Source of the DNA: Phallusia mammillata
Lineage: Eukaryota > Chordata > Ascidiacea > Phlebobranchia > Ascidiidae
Assembly (NCBI GenBank): GCA_003260075.1
Contig: QLIY01000081.1
Span: forward strand, 125,256 to 189,255
Direction of reading: 5' to 3'
Length of the DNA: 64,000 bases
Every line of letters starts with the position of its first letter. Within the stretch, counting starts at the first letter, position 1. Position numbers and translations under genes: made by a program. The notes under the pieces were generated by a model. That model ran no database searches. It was not told the origin of the DNA and saw only the letters and a list, made by a program, of their open reading frames with translations. This document shows, in pieces, positions 53,601 to 63,991 of the stretch.

Positions 53601-56600
53601 CTCAACTCTTCGATCCAGTTTTTTGACAGAGGTCCTCTTTGAGCTTTTTCCGATTTCACAAGCAGTGGGTCAAATTCTGCTTTGTAGTCAGAACTCCGAA
53701 CAAGAGTATTTGCAATGTCAATTTTAACCACCTCTGTAGCTTTCCACTCATCTTCAGGAAGATTATGAACATTTTCTGAATCTCCTAAATCCGGTAAATA
53801 CCGTGACTTGATCACCAATCCAAAGTTTTTATTCATGTAAGAGTTACTGACTTCTGTTATGCAAGTGGGAAACGTGTTTCTGGATACCTCGTGAATTTCT
53901 GTATCTCCCGAGATTGATAAATGGACCATCTTCCGTGGTAATCTCGATTCAAAGTGGAATATTTTCTTGGTGTATTGACCGCTTTCACCACGTTTCTCAT
54001 TCGTAATAATCTCAACTCCTTCATAACCACCTGNACCAAAAAATACCATTTAATAACATTTTGTATTGTTTTCTTGATGTTTGGATTTAAATTACTTATT
54101 TGTCTAGCAAGCGTGGTGCGGTTGTAGTTTCCATGTGGTATTTATTGCATGTTTTCACTCACTTGAAAAAAAAAACACAGCAAGACACATCATGTATACT
54201 TCATACGCCCCCCCCCCCACTCACTTGAAAAAAAAAACACAGCAAGACACATCATGTATACTTCACGCATCACACACCAACATTTATCGCATGCCATCGA
54301 ATGCTTCGTATTCATCACCAACACAGTGAGGCGATAACAACAACAGTTTGTGTTTATCCCATCAACTGACACCAGCTTCCGGCTCATGTTTCTGGGCGTT
54401 AACCGGAAGTGTTATTTCCGGCAACAAACTAACTTACATTTACACTCAGTGCTCTGTAGAGAAGAAATATGCTGGTGCGAGGCATTCCATGTATGGAGAT
54501 GGGCCGTCATTTGTGTTAATATTAAAAACTCAAAATGTCAAACTCTGTATGCCACAATATTTTCTGCTTGAAAGCATCAACAGAACATTAATGCGTTATA
54601 GATCTCAGTTGGTGAGCGCGAGTCCCGGAAAGACTCCTGTCGTGGGTTCGAATCCCACCGCAGACTAAATTTTTTTAGTCTGTGCCTTGCTGTGTGGGAA
54701 TGCTTGGGAGGCCGACTGATCTGGTATGATGCCTTTAATGGGCCTGGTGTACTAAGATCTATAAATGAGTGTGCCGTGATCGCTGGTCAGCATGGAAACT
54801 TCATGGCTTATCCCAGTTGTGAATCTTGGCTGCGTTATCTTTGCTGATTTCGATTTTAAACGTTGGCTGTCAGGGGCTCGTTTGAATTTTATGGGCCCTG
54901 GTCTGGCGCGGCTGTACACACCTCTGACGTGGCACAAAAACAACCCTGCTCAACTGCTAACTTATATATTGAAAACGTATATGTACGTGCTACAATATAG
55001 CATTGTACAAAATGGTTACAACATATACTGTTTAAACAATCAAATACATGTTGATTACAATATATATGAGTACTAATCAAATGTTTTTGAAATGAGTGTT
55101 TTGTAACATAATAAACAACTAAATTTTTTGGGAATATTACACGATTTACCAAATAACGAACTGCACTGATGAGACCTTATAGGTCGAAACAGTGTGCACT
55201 GTCTGCAGCTAATAATTTGAGCATTTTGAAAATTGTCGAATTATGTAAACTAACGACTTTTTTCTCTGCCCGATCACTGAAAGTGGTAACATGTCACCAG
55301 CGTAACATCATGCCTTTGAGACTTCCCTGATTTCTCAATTCATATAGCTCTGCCGGTAATTTCTCCTCAATCTTTACAATGTCATCCATCTTGAGTCCAT
55401 ACCACTTGTCCATCCAGCAAAATTCTTGACGATGAAAATTCACAAACAACCGTTGTTGTATTTCCATAATCCTGCGTTCCATTGTTTCTTGTAGACCCCA
55501 CCACTTGAACTCACAAGTTACCAATTTGTAAGCACACATATAAGCCGGCTTATCCTGAGGGTTCACTGAGCTTTCGGCCTGTTCCTTCTTTGCTCTCAAC
55601 TCCTCAATCCAGTTTTTCGACAGAGGTCCTCTTTGAGCTTTTTCCGATTTCACAAGCAGTGGATCAAATTCTGCTTTGTAGTCAGAACTCCGAACAGCAG
55701 TATTTGCAATGTCAATTTTAACCACCTCTGTAGCTTTCCACTCATCTTCAGGAAGATTATGAACATTTTCTGAATCTCCTAAATCGGGTAAATACCGTGA
55801 CTTGATCACCAATCCAAAGTTTTTATTCATGTAAGAGTTACTGACTTCTGTTATGCAAGTGGGAAACGTGTTTCTGGATACCTCGTGAATTTCTGTATCT
55901 CCCGAGATTGATAAACGGACCATCTTCCGTGGTAATCTCGATTCAAAGTGGAATATTTTTCTGGTGTATTGACCGCCTTCACCACGTTTCTCATTCGTAA
56001 TAATCTCAACTCCTTCATAACCACCTGTTACATTCCTGCTTTCCTCAGCCACTGACCAACGATGGGCGACGTGATATTCTTCAACCGTAATAGGGAGAAC
56101 AATTCTAAATTCCTTTGTTATCATTGTTAGCGGTTAATCAGTTCAAACAATATCTGCAAAAATCACGGATTTTGTTACTTACACAATGCACGGTTTTTAA
56201 TATTCTCAGCCAAAAACACATGCCTCTATTTGAATGTAAAACATCACACCATTGTACTGCGCAAAGTTGCATTCTTTCTGTTTCTGAGGATGACAATAGA
56301 AATTGCGAACATTGTGATTTTTACACTCAAATAGGGGCTTGTATTTTTTGCTCATTGTTTTTTTAAACGTGTTGTTTTTGTTGGTTTAATTTAATTTATT
56401 CTCTAATCGGGTGTTTATTTCCACCATGCAGGTAAAAGACATAAGTTGCACTCTGACAATTTCTTTAAAAAATTACATTTTTGGTCCCATTTCTTGTATA
56501 AAGCCGCAACATTTTTGGCCCCTTTGAAACTTGGGGCTGATTATACCACAGCCAGACTTACTAAGACTTTGTGACCGCATATTTTGGCGAATATGAAATA

Positions 56601-59600
56601 CGATTACATGTAACACGGGTTAGCTTTACCCCCCCCCCGTGTTTAATTCTACCATCCCGCTACAAGACCCAAGTTGCCCTCCGACAAGTTTTTTTTAATT
56701 TACATTTTTTGGTCTCATTTTCTTTCATAAAGTCACAACAATTTTGGCCCTTTAGAAACTTCGGGCTAATCATACCACATCAAGACTTATTGTGATCGCA
56801 TTTTTTGGCAAATATAAAATACGATTCCATGTAAAAACGCTTAATTATTCTGAAAGCAAATCAGGAAATAACTCTTTCAACATACGGTGTAGCTGCAGCG
56901 CATCTACCATCCCTCCACCAAGTGTAGCCTCAACTTTGTCGCGTTTTTTAACGTCTGAGCGTTGGGCAGCTATTTCCGGTTTGGTGAATATTTAAGGGTA
57001 ATTCTGCTGCTACGATCTCAAATCAACTCAAATTCAGCTCCTTTTCTTTGTTATTTCACAGTTTTATTTGGTAAACCGAGGAAATATCGCAAATTCTCTC
57101 CTAAAGGTTGATACGATGCCTCCCCGCCACAATGTTCCATTTCAATTTAAAGTTTGCGTTCTCTGGTAAAAATAAACGTTTGATTAATTGATTGCATAAC
57201 GGCAGCCAGCATGTTGGAACACAAAACAACAACATTTCCTGCCTCGGGGAAACGCGTAATATTTTCAAAGCAAGCTGGTTTCGTATTCGTGCCTCAATGT
57301 TGAGTCGGCTTTATGTGTGAGCTCACAATAGTGTTCCAGTATCCCCCCCCCCCCAGCGCATCTACCATCCCTCCACCAAGTGTAGCCTCAACTTTGTCGC
57401 GCTTTTTAACGTCTGAACTTTGGGCAGATACTTCCGGTTTGGTGAATATTTAAGGGCCCCCCCCCCCCCCCCCAACGGCAGCCAGCATGTTGGAACACAA
57501 AACAACAACATTTCCTGCCTCTTTTCGGGGAAAAGCGTAATATGTTTAAAACATACGGGTTTCGTGTTCGTGCCGCAATGTTCAGTCTGCTTTATGTGTG
57601 AGTTCACAATAGTGTTCCACTATTTTGGAACACCACTAAACACGGATCTGTAATGACCCAAATACACTTAAAAGCGGCATGCTTTATTGTTCAAACATTT
57701 CGGCAAATGGTCATGTCATCATCAGTGATATGAAGACCACATCAGTTACACCTGTTTATATACACTTGAGTCACATAACAAATTGAAGCAAGTCGCTTTT
57801 TATGTCTCTTTTGGGCCGTTATTTTCCTCAATGCATGTTCCAATAACATTGGTGAATATTACTAGCAACTTTTACCCCCCCCCCCACAAATTGAAGCAAG
57901 TCGCTTTTTATGTCTCTTTTGGGCCGTTATTTTTCTCAAAAAAATGTTCCAAAACATTGAATATTACTTGCAATTTTTATATGTTTTAGGGTTTTCTTCA
58001 TCCACGAGGTCAGGAAACTGCACTTTACCGCCTCCAGCGATGCCCGAATCCCAGTTTGTTGCCGCTTTCGGTATTTTCTGTGGTTTGTTCATCATTTGTG
58101 TCGCCATTATTATTTGGCTTGTGGTGAAAATGAGAAAATACAAAGCGATGGCTTCACGCGGATCACAACCTTACGCGGTGAGGAGTATGTTTGTCAGCTT
58201 GTGTATTATAAACTGTTAACTTTGTTCCCCCAATAAATTTATTTATTTGGTTTATGTATGCATGACTGATTTAAAATTCTTGATTTCAACTATTGTAGGA
58301 ATATATATTCCAGTCAGTGGTGGGGTTCAGCGCACCGGTTCTATAGAACCGTCTTACGAAATTTTATGAGATCAGCGAACCGGTTAGCATTGCTGGTAAC
58401 TGTCAATGAAAATATGAGTTTTGTAACAGGCTGACAAAAAGTTGAATACCCCCCCCCCTAGAACCGTCTTACGAAATTTTATGAGATCAGCGAACCGGCT
58501 AGCATTGCTGGTAACTGTCAATGAAAATATGAGTTTTGTAACAGAACTGGCTGACAAAAAGTTTGAATCCCACCACGGGTTTTATGCAACTTCAGCACAG
58601 GCAATTTCGTTCTTTTTTAGGTCCCTTTAATGTGCATTGTTACAAAGATGTTGATGTGAATTTACAATGCATGTTCAGTCTCCAACCTAAATGATTCTTT
58701 TACATTACAAATTGTGAATTGCAACCCTTTATTCAGATGAACCAGTCGTTCGGGCAGAAATACGACGCGTTTTCTTTCGCGAACAATGGTTATCGCGGTG
58801 ACGCTGATTCTTTTACGAGCTCTGGACGAACAGCTGTGAGCAGTAAAAAAGTCTTGTCCGAGTCTATAGAGCGGATTGGTCACATGATCAAAGCCCCGAC
58901 GGTCGATGACGATGTCCCTCACATTGCGCCACTAGAGGCGATGAAGAGTGGGTTGACGATTTTTCTTTAAATGCTTTTATTTATTTGTTACTTAACCACT
59001 GAGCTTGTTTGACGACTAGATTTAAGCGCTAACTTGAATTCGCAATAAAGTCCACCAAAAAATTTGAAGTAATTGTACTTTACAACACTTTTGAAAACAC
59101 GAATCAATTCCCAAGTTTGATGTATGTTAAACGCAAAATTGTGTGCAAGCCCGAAATTGTTGCCTGAACCCAAGATAAAAAAGGAATTAGGCCGAATTCT
59201 GGCCAAATTGCTGCATGCATGAGTCCGAGTTTGAAGTCAGGGCCGAAACAATTTCGTTTCCTTTTAACTTATGGTCGCAAAGCCCGGCTGACTTACATCT
59301 CTGACCAACGACCAAACGTTTTTTTTTCGCAGAGGCCAAGAAACACAAAACAGTGGAAGACGTAGCCAGCATCGTACCCTACCGTATCAACACAACGGTT
59401 CATGCGCAAAAGTGGAAGAATGACGTCATGGAAGTATGATTTCGATTAAATGTGTATAACGCTTACTTGTTTTTAATGGTATTTGTCAATCATAGACACA
59501 CAACACACATACAAGGGTCATGGGTTCGAACCTCACCACAGATAGTAGTATTTTTTCTATCTTTGCTTGGCTTTTAAAATATTATCAATAGCGCACCCGA

Positions 59601-62600
59601 TATAAACCGAATGATTGGACATTACTTGCTCTGCTTGTATCATGGGAGGAATGCTTGAGATACCAGCTTGATTTGGTATTACTCCTTCAATAGGCTTGGC
59701 GTACTATTGTTTGCATACAAGTATGTCGTGATCGTTGGTCTGCATAAGTTTCGTATTTAACTTTTTCTTGCTTCGTAATTTAATGCGCTTTGTTTATTAG
59801 CGCCTACAAATAAACAAAAATGCGCAAACCGGCTTTATTCGTCTTCTAAAGGCTTGGCGTACTATGATTTCTTTAGTGTGTCGTATTCACTGATCTGTAT
59901 GAATTGTCGCTGATCTCAGTTATGATTTTATGTCCATCTTAGCTGTATTATAGACATTGATTTCGTTATACTTCTACCAGCACTCGCTCGAGTTTGACCA
60001 GATTCGTGTTGAGAATTGGTTGAGTGAGGAAAAGGCCAAGAAATGCGGTGTTGGAGAGGTCAACTTGGGGTCACCGCGTCCATGCTTCGTCAAAATACTC
60101 ACAGGTAAACGACTAAAATCACATTTTAGTAAAAGTTTGTAACATTTGACAGTACGCTGCCCCGGACTATTTTTGTGAAACATTTCAAAGTCAATCTTGT
60201 GCACTTATGTAATATACCGTTCTCGGTTTCAAAGCATTTGAAGCATAAAGTTTTGTACGATAATGTTTATTCTTTGTGCACAAGTCAGCATAGAAGTTTC
60301 TACATGCCCACATAAATTCTCCTTTTTTAATTTTTCGTAAAATAGGGTAAATTTGATGTGTAATGCTTCGTTCTCGGTTTAGGGCAATTCCCTGACAAGG
60401 AGGCCACATCGGATGACGTCAGCGCTATGAATCAAGTTCTCCACTACACAGCTTGTAAACATCAGAATATTGTCAAGTTTTACGGTTCATGCCTCAAAGG
60501 GGGTGAGAGAAGAAATAATAATGTGTTTCACATAAGTGTTGTGTAAATGTGAAAATAGTAATCAATTTGTATTGATTAATCTGCGGCCTCATTTAACGAG
60601 TTTTGTCTTTGAAGTGTCAAAGGAAATATTGTAAATTAACTTGCCTCTGAAAAATATTGTTCAACCCTTATTGGATCAACAAAAATATTGATATACAGTA
60701 ACAATAAGTGACCACATATTGCAATCAACGGGATTGCGGAACTGTTAGGCCTAACTTAGGTTAACTGGCGCTAGGATTCAGTGACCTACTCTTTGTCCGA
60801 GTTGGACCGGTAAAGGAAGTCTTTCTTGGTCGAAGAAAGGTCCACATCTATGGGAATTGTTGCATATTGTTTTATATTATCATTTTATCAAATTTATACC
60901 CCCCCCCCTTCAGTGACCTACTCTTTGTCCGAGTTGGACCGGTAAAGGAAGTCTTTTTTGGTCGAAGAAAGGTCCACATCTATGGGAATTGTTGCATACT
61001 GTTTTATGTTATCATTTTATCAGATTTATCTGGATATAACTTTAAATAAAATAGCCAAATGTTTGGTCACATAGGCTAAAACTGAACTGTTTGTATTCAC
61101 TTGTTTTAAGATAGCTTGTCTGATAACCTTGTTTAAACGATCACCAAGTACTGACTACTGCTCGGCTAAGCCCAGCACTTACAACGTTTACCCCATCCCT
61201 GACCTTCACCTTTTTACATTTCGCAGACTCTCTCTACATCGTCCACGAGTTCGTATCATCACGTGACCTCCGCAACGTCCTCATCAGCAGCCGGATGTTG
61301 GATCACTCAGCTGTCATATCGAGTCTGTCAGGAGCTCAGCTTCTCAACTTTGTTATTGGTGAGTTGTTTTTCACGTTGTGTTTTGCTAGAAAAACGTATT
61401 TAAGCCCTGGATAAGTTCATGTCGTGGGTTCGAATCCCACCACAGCCTAGATTTTTCTATATTGTGCCTTGCCATGTAGGAATGCTCTTGAGACACGTTT
61501 GGTTCGGTATAGTATCTTCTAATAGACCCTTTAAGTTTAGGGGTTACTGGATCACATTAAATGACTGAAAAGTTTAAGCCGGTGCTATGCAATGTTTTTA
61601 CTTCATAGTCACTTACATTATTTTTTTGATTAAATATTTTTGTCAACAACCATGATCTGACATATTGTGTGACGTATGGTTGTTGACCCCCAATTTAAAA
61701 ATTACCCACAGGAGAAAGCCATTGCACGGCTTGACAAACTCTGGTATAGCTGAACCAATTTTTTGTGTTGTAACATGCAAGGAATTTCTTTCCTGAGCTT
61801 TATTTTAGAAAGTTTACTATTCAATGTTCAAACTGGCGCCAGGTTTGGAAATTTTAAATGTTTCGTTTGTTTCAAGGAATTGCTGACGGACTCTTCTATC
61901 TCCATGACAACGGAGTACTCCACGCCGCTCTGTGTGCGAGTAACATCAGAGTTAACGACTCGCTCACCGCCAAACTATCCGAGTGCTGCGCAGAAACCTC
62001 ACAACGATTCAAACTGGTATGATTTCCATGTTGTATTTATAGTGAAGGGCTTATTTTTCAAATTAAAAACCAATTTTGATGGTTTAAGATTTAGTTAGCG
62101 CAAATTTATTTCGCTTTTCGAACAAGGAATTTATCAGCTACACTTTTGTAGTTTTTATTTACGCTAACGAACTATTGCGACACAAACTTATAACCAAGCA
62201 TGCCCAAAGATCAATTGAAACTTTAATTTCTCTTTTGGTTTCAGACAAGCAAGCGCTGGATGGCGCCAGAGATCGCAGACGAGCAGCCTTACACTGAAAA
62301 ATCTGACGTGTGAGTTTACGCCATCAATTCATTACTAATTCAGTGACAATCATCGTTGGTTTATACGTTGTGGGTTCGAATCCCACCGAGCCAAAATATT
62401 TTTGCCTTTGCCTCACCACAAGGAAATGCTTGATTCAGCACAACGACTATTGCTAGCCTGGTGTATACTTCAACACAACAATAAGAAATTGTTTTCCCAG
62501 TATAAATTATTACTTGTAGCATGCTCACGGAGTCAAGATGTTTGATAACTTTGGTTTCAGGAGGCGTTATAAAAAACTATGTTGAACTTTATATCATATG

Positions 62601-63991
62601 AACTGTAAGAGATACTGTTAATGAAACATGTACTCATTTATTATACCAACTCAATACTTTAATAACCCTTTTTTTGCTGATATCAGCGCTTTTTCTGTTA
62701 AACAATGCAACCACCATCTATTTCTGTTCTGTCGCAGTTGGTCGTTCGGAGTCACGGTTTGGGAAATACTGTCACTTGGGGGAACCCCCTATGACGACAT
62801 CTCTGATCAGCTGGTCCCAGGTCACGTGCAGAGGCAGATCAGCACTGGAGGTTCGATTCTGCCCGTCACCAGGTGATACTCATTTCAATAAGTAATACTC
62901 CTAGTTAGAACTTAGAGCTGGAATCACCCAGTCTGTTGCTTGTTAGATGAAAACTAGCCTTATAGCAATAGATTTAAGTTCAGAAAAAACATTTAGTCGT
63001 TCATCCTTTAGTTTTAAAGATTTTTTTTCAGCATCGTCAGTATATAGACGCTTTTTCAACATCGTCAGTATATTTTACCCAAGTATGTAGTTTCGACGCC
63101 AAGGGTTCTGCCTCTGCTATTGGTACCCAACCTTTTCTCCACATGTGCCCAACTTAATCATTTCCAAACTCCTTTTTACATGCCATGAAACAATTACAAT
63201 TTTGAGTGAAAAATACTTCAATCAAATTGCTTCTTTGTTAGAAACCGCCCATTTTCTCATTGTTTATTTGTTGATGATGTTAAAATGAGTATTTTGCTTA
63301 ATGCCATTTTTGGTTAGTTTGTCATTATCTGCGTATACTTTTAATCAAAACGCTTTGAAATTAAATCTTGGCTTTCGTTTTGTACTCACGGTGTCTGTTG
63401 TCTTACTTATTGTTTGACATGATTTATTGACAAGCTGCAGACAGTGCACACTGTTTCGACCTATAATGTCCCATCAGTGCAGCTGTGACGAGAGATCGGC
63501 CGGATTGGCTAGTGTAGCCATCCAACAGCACTCCAGTTTTTGGGAGTAACAGGGTAAAACCCCGTGCCTCCCCTATTCTGTGCGATGCCACAGCTGGGCA
63601 TAAACCACAGAGGAAACTGGCTCACAATGGCCATGCAACTGCTAGGGGACCAAAGTGAAGTCGGCTCAGTGTCACAGCAGGTCGAGACAGTGTGCACTGT
63701 CTGCATCTTATCATTTATTGGCTCCATGCTTTTACATTTATTGACAATGTATAAAACTTTGCCACTTTTCAATGCGACAGAAACACAACCAAGCGATTTT
63801 GGATGCTTCTTCAACGATGCTGGGCGGGAAATCCCCTAGATAGACCCAACTTGAATGACGCCAAAAGCTTGCTTCTCAAAATGAAAGCAAACTCGGTGCG
63901 TTGCGATTTTGACACCCCGTGTGTAAGACCGTTGGTAATGATTTGCCATTTTGATACATCTGATAGAGTATTACTATGGTTTTTCATATGA
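44618..63991 (+). CDS. Cadherin-repeat receptor with tyrosine pseudokinase domain
   Basis: Exons: 44618-44696, 45119-45206, 46581-46761, 47041-47199, 47782-47874, 48384-48560, 49084-49194, 49781-49990, 50455-50570, 51112-51349, 51842-51938 (false copy at 52695-52791), 57990-58177, 58737-58947, 59333-59433, 59981-60104, 60383-60502, 61227-61358, 61877-62016, 62245-62309, 62738-62872, 63781-63896 or on to a stop at 63991. Phases agree throughout, about 950-990 aa. Domains: signal peptide (TFAMLLIFHCLH); cadherin repeats with DVNDNSPHF, LDFESF, DGDDHPPVF and AFDPDREINQN; a transmembrane helix near residues 539-562 (FCGLFIICVAIIIWLVVKMRK); a kinase fold from about 690. It keeps the VAIK lysine (CFVKIL), APE (RWMAPE) and DVWSFGVTVWEILSLGG. 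The catalytic loop reads HAALCASN instead of HRDLAARN and DFG reads ECC. Catalysis is therefore unlikely. RET-like cadherin kinases are the nearest known layout. The 3' end is uncertain: GTGCGT at 63897 may be a donor. Confidence 0.88.
45328..45502. repeat. Duplicated segment around poly-G (assembly join)
   Basis: Copies 45328-45406 and 45421-45502 flank G at 45407-45421, with SNPs (atgaatggtgcc against atgaatgttgcc). Confidence 0.85.
46777..47000. mobile_element. 208-bp hAT-like MITE
   Basis: The element at 46785-46992 begins CAGTGATTGGATTCAGCCGG and ends AATCCCTCCACTG. Flanks tgtctacc and tgtctaca match at 7 of 8. The interior has cggttctatagaacc and repeats of accggctgaaaaatatga. It lies 23 bp after the donor of receptor exon 3. 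The same family occurs at 50106 and 58315. Confidence 0.88.
47217..47524. repeat. Duplicated segment around poly-G (assembly join)
   Basis: Copies 47217-47364 and 47375-47524 flank G at 47365-47374. The read-through frame across the tract gives an internally repeated ORF that is not a gene. Confidence 0.87.
48058..48336. mobile_element. hAT-like MITE, about 280 bp
   Basis: Ends CAGCGGTTTCCAAACG and AGTTTGGGAACCGCTT resemble the widespread CAGNGGTTCCCAAACT termini in inverted orientation. I see no clear target duplication, so the copy is probably old. Confidence 0.6.
50098..50293. mobile_element. 180-bp hAT-like MITE with perfect 8-bp target duplication
   Basis: The element at 50106-50285 begins CAGTGGGGGGAATC and ends GGCTGAATCCTACCACTG. 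Exact duplications aatacaac lie at 50098-50105 and 50286-50293. It is the reverse orientation of the 46785 family. It lies in the intron after receptor exon 8. Confidence 0.92.
50617..50830. repeat. Duplicated segment around poly-G (assembly join)
   Basis: Copies about 50617-50718 and 50729-50830 flank a G tract near 50719-50728. Confidence 0.84.
51004..51013. other. Poly-G tract without a clear flanking duplication
   Basis: Ten G, 98 bp upstream of receptor exon 10. It may mark a join without overlap, so intron sequence may be missing. Confidence 0.5.
51493..51794. mobile_element. About 300-bp element with 30-bp inverted termini
   Basis: It begins AAGCTGCAGACAGTGCACAC (then tgtttcgaca) and ends with the inverted copy (aggtcgaaacagtgtgcactgtctgcagctt). 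The interior has gtggcatcgcacagaatatg and aaactggagtgctgttagat. A second full copy lies at 63432-63709, a half copy at about 52453-52648 through the assembly duplication, a solo end at 55163-55210 and a remnant near 3240. No coding. Superfamily not assigned. Confidence 0.82.
51599..53298. repeat. Largest duplicated segment, carrying receptor exon 11 (assembly join)
   Basis: Copies 51599-52442 and 52453-53298 flank G at 52443-52452. About 845 bp each, about 98% alike. Exon 11 occurs in both (51842-51938 and 52695-52791) with identical protein. It ends at the N at 53301. Confidence 0.9.
53302..54033 (-). pseudogene. PITP coding-only fragment bounded by single Ns
   Basis: These 732 bp align without gaps to 55296-56027 of the intact PITP gene and encode the protein from GGYEGVEIITNEKRG to the last residues LKGMMLRW. 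About 15 substitutions separate them at the protein and DNA level (for example QYTKKIF against QYTRKIF). Both ends stop at a single N (53301 and 54034), with no start, no stop and no non-coding flank. It is probably a short contig of an allele or second PITP copy placed here by the assembler, not a separate gene. Confidence 0.75.
54156..54266. repeat. Duplicated segment around poly-C (assembly join)
   Basis: Copies about 54156-54207 and 54218-54266 flank C at 54208-54218. This is the first join with C instead of G, just after the second N. Confidence 0.83.
54601..54800 (+). mobile_element. tRNA-derived SINE copy
   Basis: 54601-54666 is tRNA-like, with an A-box region (ctcagttggtgagcgcg) and a B box (GGTTCGAATCCCACC). 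A non-tRNA body follows (ccttgctgtgtgggaatgct, cctggtgtactaa). The same B box and body recur at 59515-59745, 61420-61515 and 62363-62475, all on the plus strand in introns of the receptor gene. A functional tRNA is unlikely: the acceptor stem does not pair well. Confidence 0.75.
55163..55212. mobile_element. Solo end of the 30-bp-terminus element
   Basis: actgatgagaccttataggtc followed by gaaacagtgtgcactgtctg and cagct matches the right end of 51493-51794. The rest is absent. Confidence 0.7.
55294..56124 (-). CDS. PITPN-like: Class I phosphatidylinositol transfer protein, intronless
   Basis: A single frame of 276 codons from ATG 56124 to TGA at 55294. It is collinear with vertebrate PITPNA/PITPNB over the full length: FRIVLPITVEEYHVAHRWSV at the start, GQYTRKIFHFESRLP, NTFPTCITEVSNSYM, PDLGDSENVHNL, RGPLSKNW, PAYMCAYKLVTCEFKWWGLQ and NFHRQEFCWMDKWYGL. 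The lipid head-group Thr/Lys pair (in QYTRK), the Asn of SNSYM and the WW membrane loop are kept. It would move PtdIns and PtdCho between membranes. A longer-than-usual segment (RAKKEQAESSVNPQDK) precedes PAYMCAYK. It lies antisense inside the intron between receptor exons 11 and 12. Vertebrate relatives have many exons, so this is probably a retrocopy; no poly-A remnant is obvious downstream. The open frame suggests function. Confidence 0.92.
   Translation of the reverse strand: MITKEFRIVLPITVEEYHVAHRWSVAEESRNVTGGYEGVEIITNEKRGEGGQYTRKIFHFESRLPRKMVRLSISGDTEIHEVSRNTFPTCITEVSNSYMNKNFGLVIKSRYLPDLGDSENVHNLPEDEWKATEVVKIDIANTAVRSSDYKAEFDPLLVKSEKAQRGPLSKNWIEELRAKKEQAESSVNPQDKPAYMCAYKLVTCEFKWWGLQETMERRIMEIQQRLFVNFHRQEFCWMDKWYGLKMDDIVKIEEKLPAELYELRNQGSLKGMMLRW
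56406..56835. repeat. Diverged duplicated segment around poly-C
   Basis: About 56406-56620 and 56639-56835 are related (gtgtttaattctacca, tggtctcattt, tttggcaaatataaaatacg) but only roughly 85% alike. They flank C at 56629-56638. Either a very polymorphic allele or two copies of a repeat. Confidence 0.6.
56897..57620. repeat. Compound allelic duplication with two poly-C joins
   Basis: 56897-56997 recurs at 57355-57455, after C at 57343-57354. 57199-57342 recurs at 57474-57620, after C at 57457-57473. The copies keep the original order but lack the middle (about 56998-57198). This fits a second haplotype assembled in two pieces. Confidence 0.85.
57779..57983. repeat. Duplicated segment around poly-C (assembly join)
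   Basis: Copies 57779-57874 and 57886-57983 flank C at 57875-57885, just upstream of the transmembrane exon of the receptor. Confidence 0.85.
58315..58576. mobile_element. hAT-like MITE split by an allelic duplication
   Basis: It begins CAGTGGTGGGGTTCAGCGCA and ends GAATCCCACCACG. The interior matches 46785 (cggttctatagaaccgtctt). Its middle is duplicated, 58343-58448 and 58459-58568, around C at 58449-58458. The true length without the join is about 150 bp. Confidence 0.82.
59515..59745 (+). mobile_element. SINE copy with insertion
   Basis: B box GGTTCGAACCTCACCACAG, then body ggaatgcttgagataccagc and aggcttggcgtactat. It is diverged from the 54601 copy, with extra sequence between head and body. 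A further body fragment lies at 59845-59905. Confidence 0.6.
60777..61030. repeat. Duplicated segment around poly-C (assembly join)
   Basis: Copies 60777-60898 and 60909-61030 flank C at 60899-60908, in a receptor intron. Confidence 0.86.
61420..61515 (+). mobile_element. SINE fragment
   Basis: gtgggttcgaatcccaccac (B box) followed by gtgccttgccatgtaggaat. The A-box half is missing. Confidence 0.6.
62363..62475 (+). mobile_element. SINE fragment
   Basis: gtgggttcgaatcccaccga (B box), then tgcctcaccacaaggaaatg and gcctggtgtatact. It starts 54 bp after the donor of receptor exon 19. Confidence 0.6.
63432..63709. mobile_element. Second full copy of the 30-bp-terminus element
   Basis: It begins AAGCTGCAGACAGTGCACAC and ends gtgtgcactgtctgcatctt. 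The interior is in the opposite orientation to the 51493 copy (ccaacagcactccagttttt, ctgtgcgatgccacagctgg). It lies 71 bp upstream of the last receptor exon. Confidence 0.82.

Noticed and set aside
53302-54033. A second functional PITP gene
   Set aside because: No start, stop or flanking sequence, with Ns on both sides; best read as an allele or paralogue contig.
54601-54672. A functional tRNA gene
   Set aside because: The head looks tRNA-like, but the acceptor stem does not pair convincingly and the SINE body follows directly, as in three other copies.
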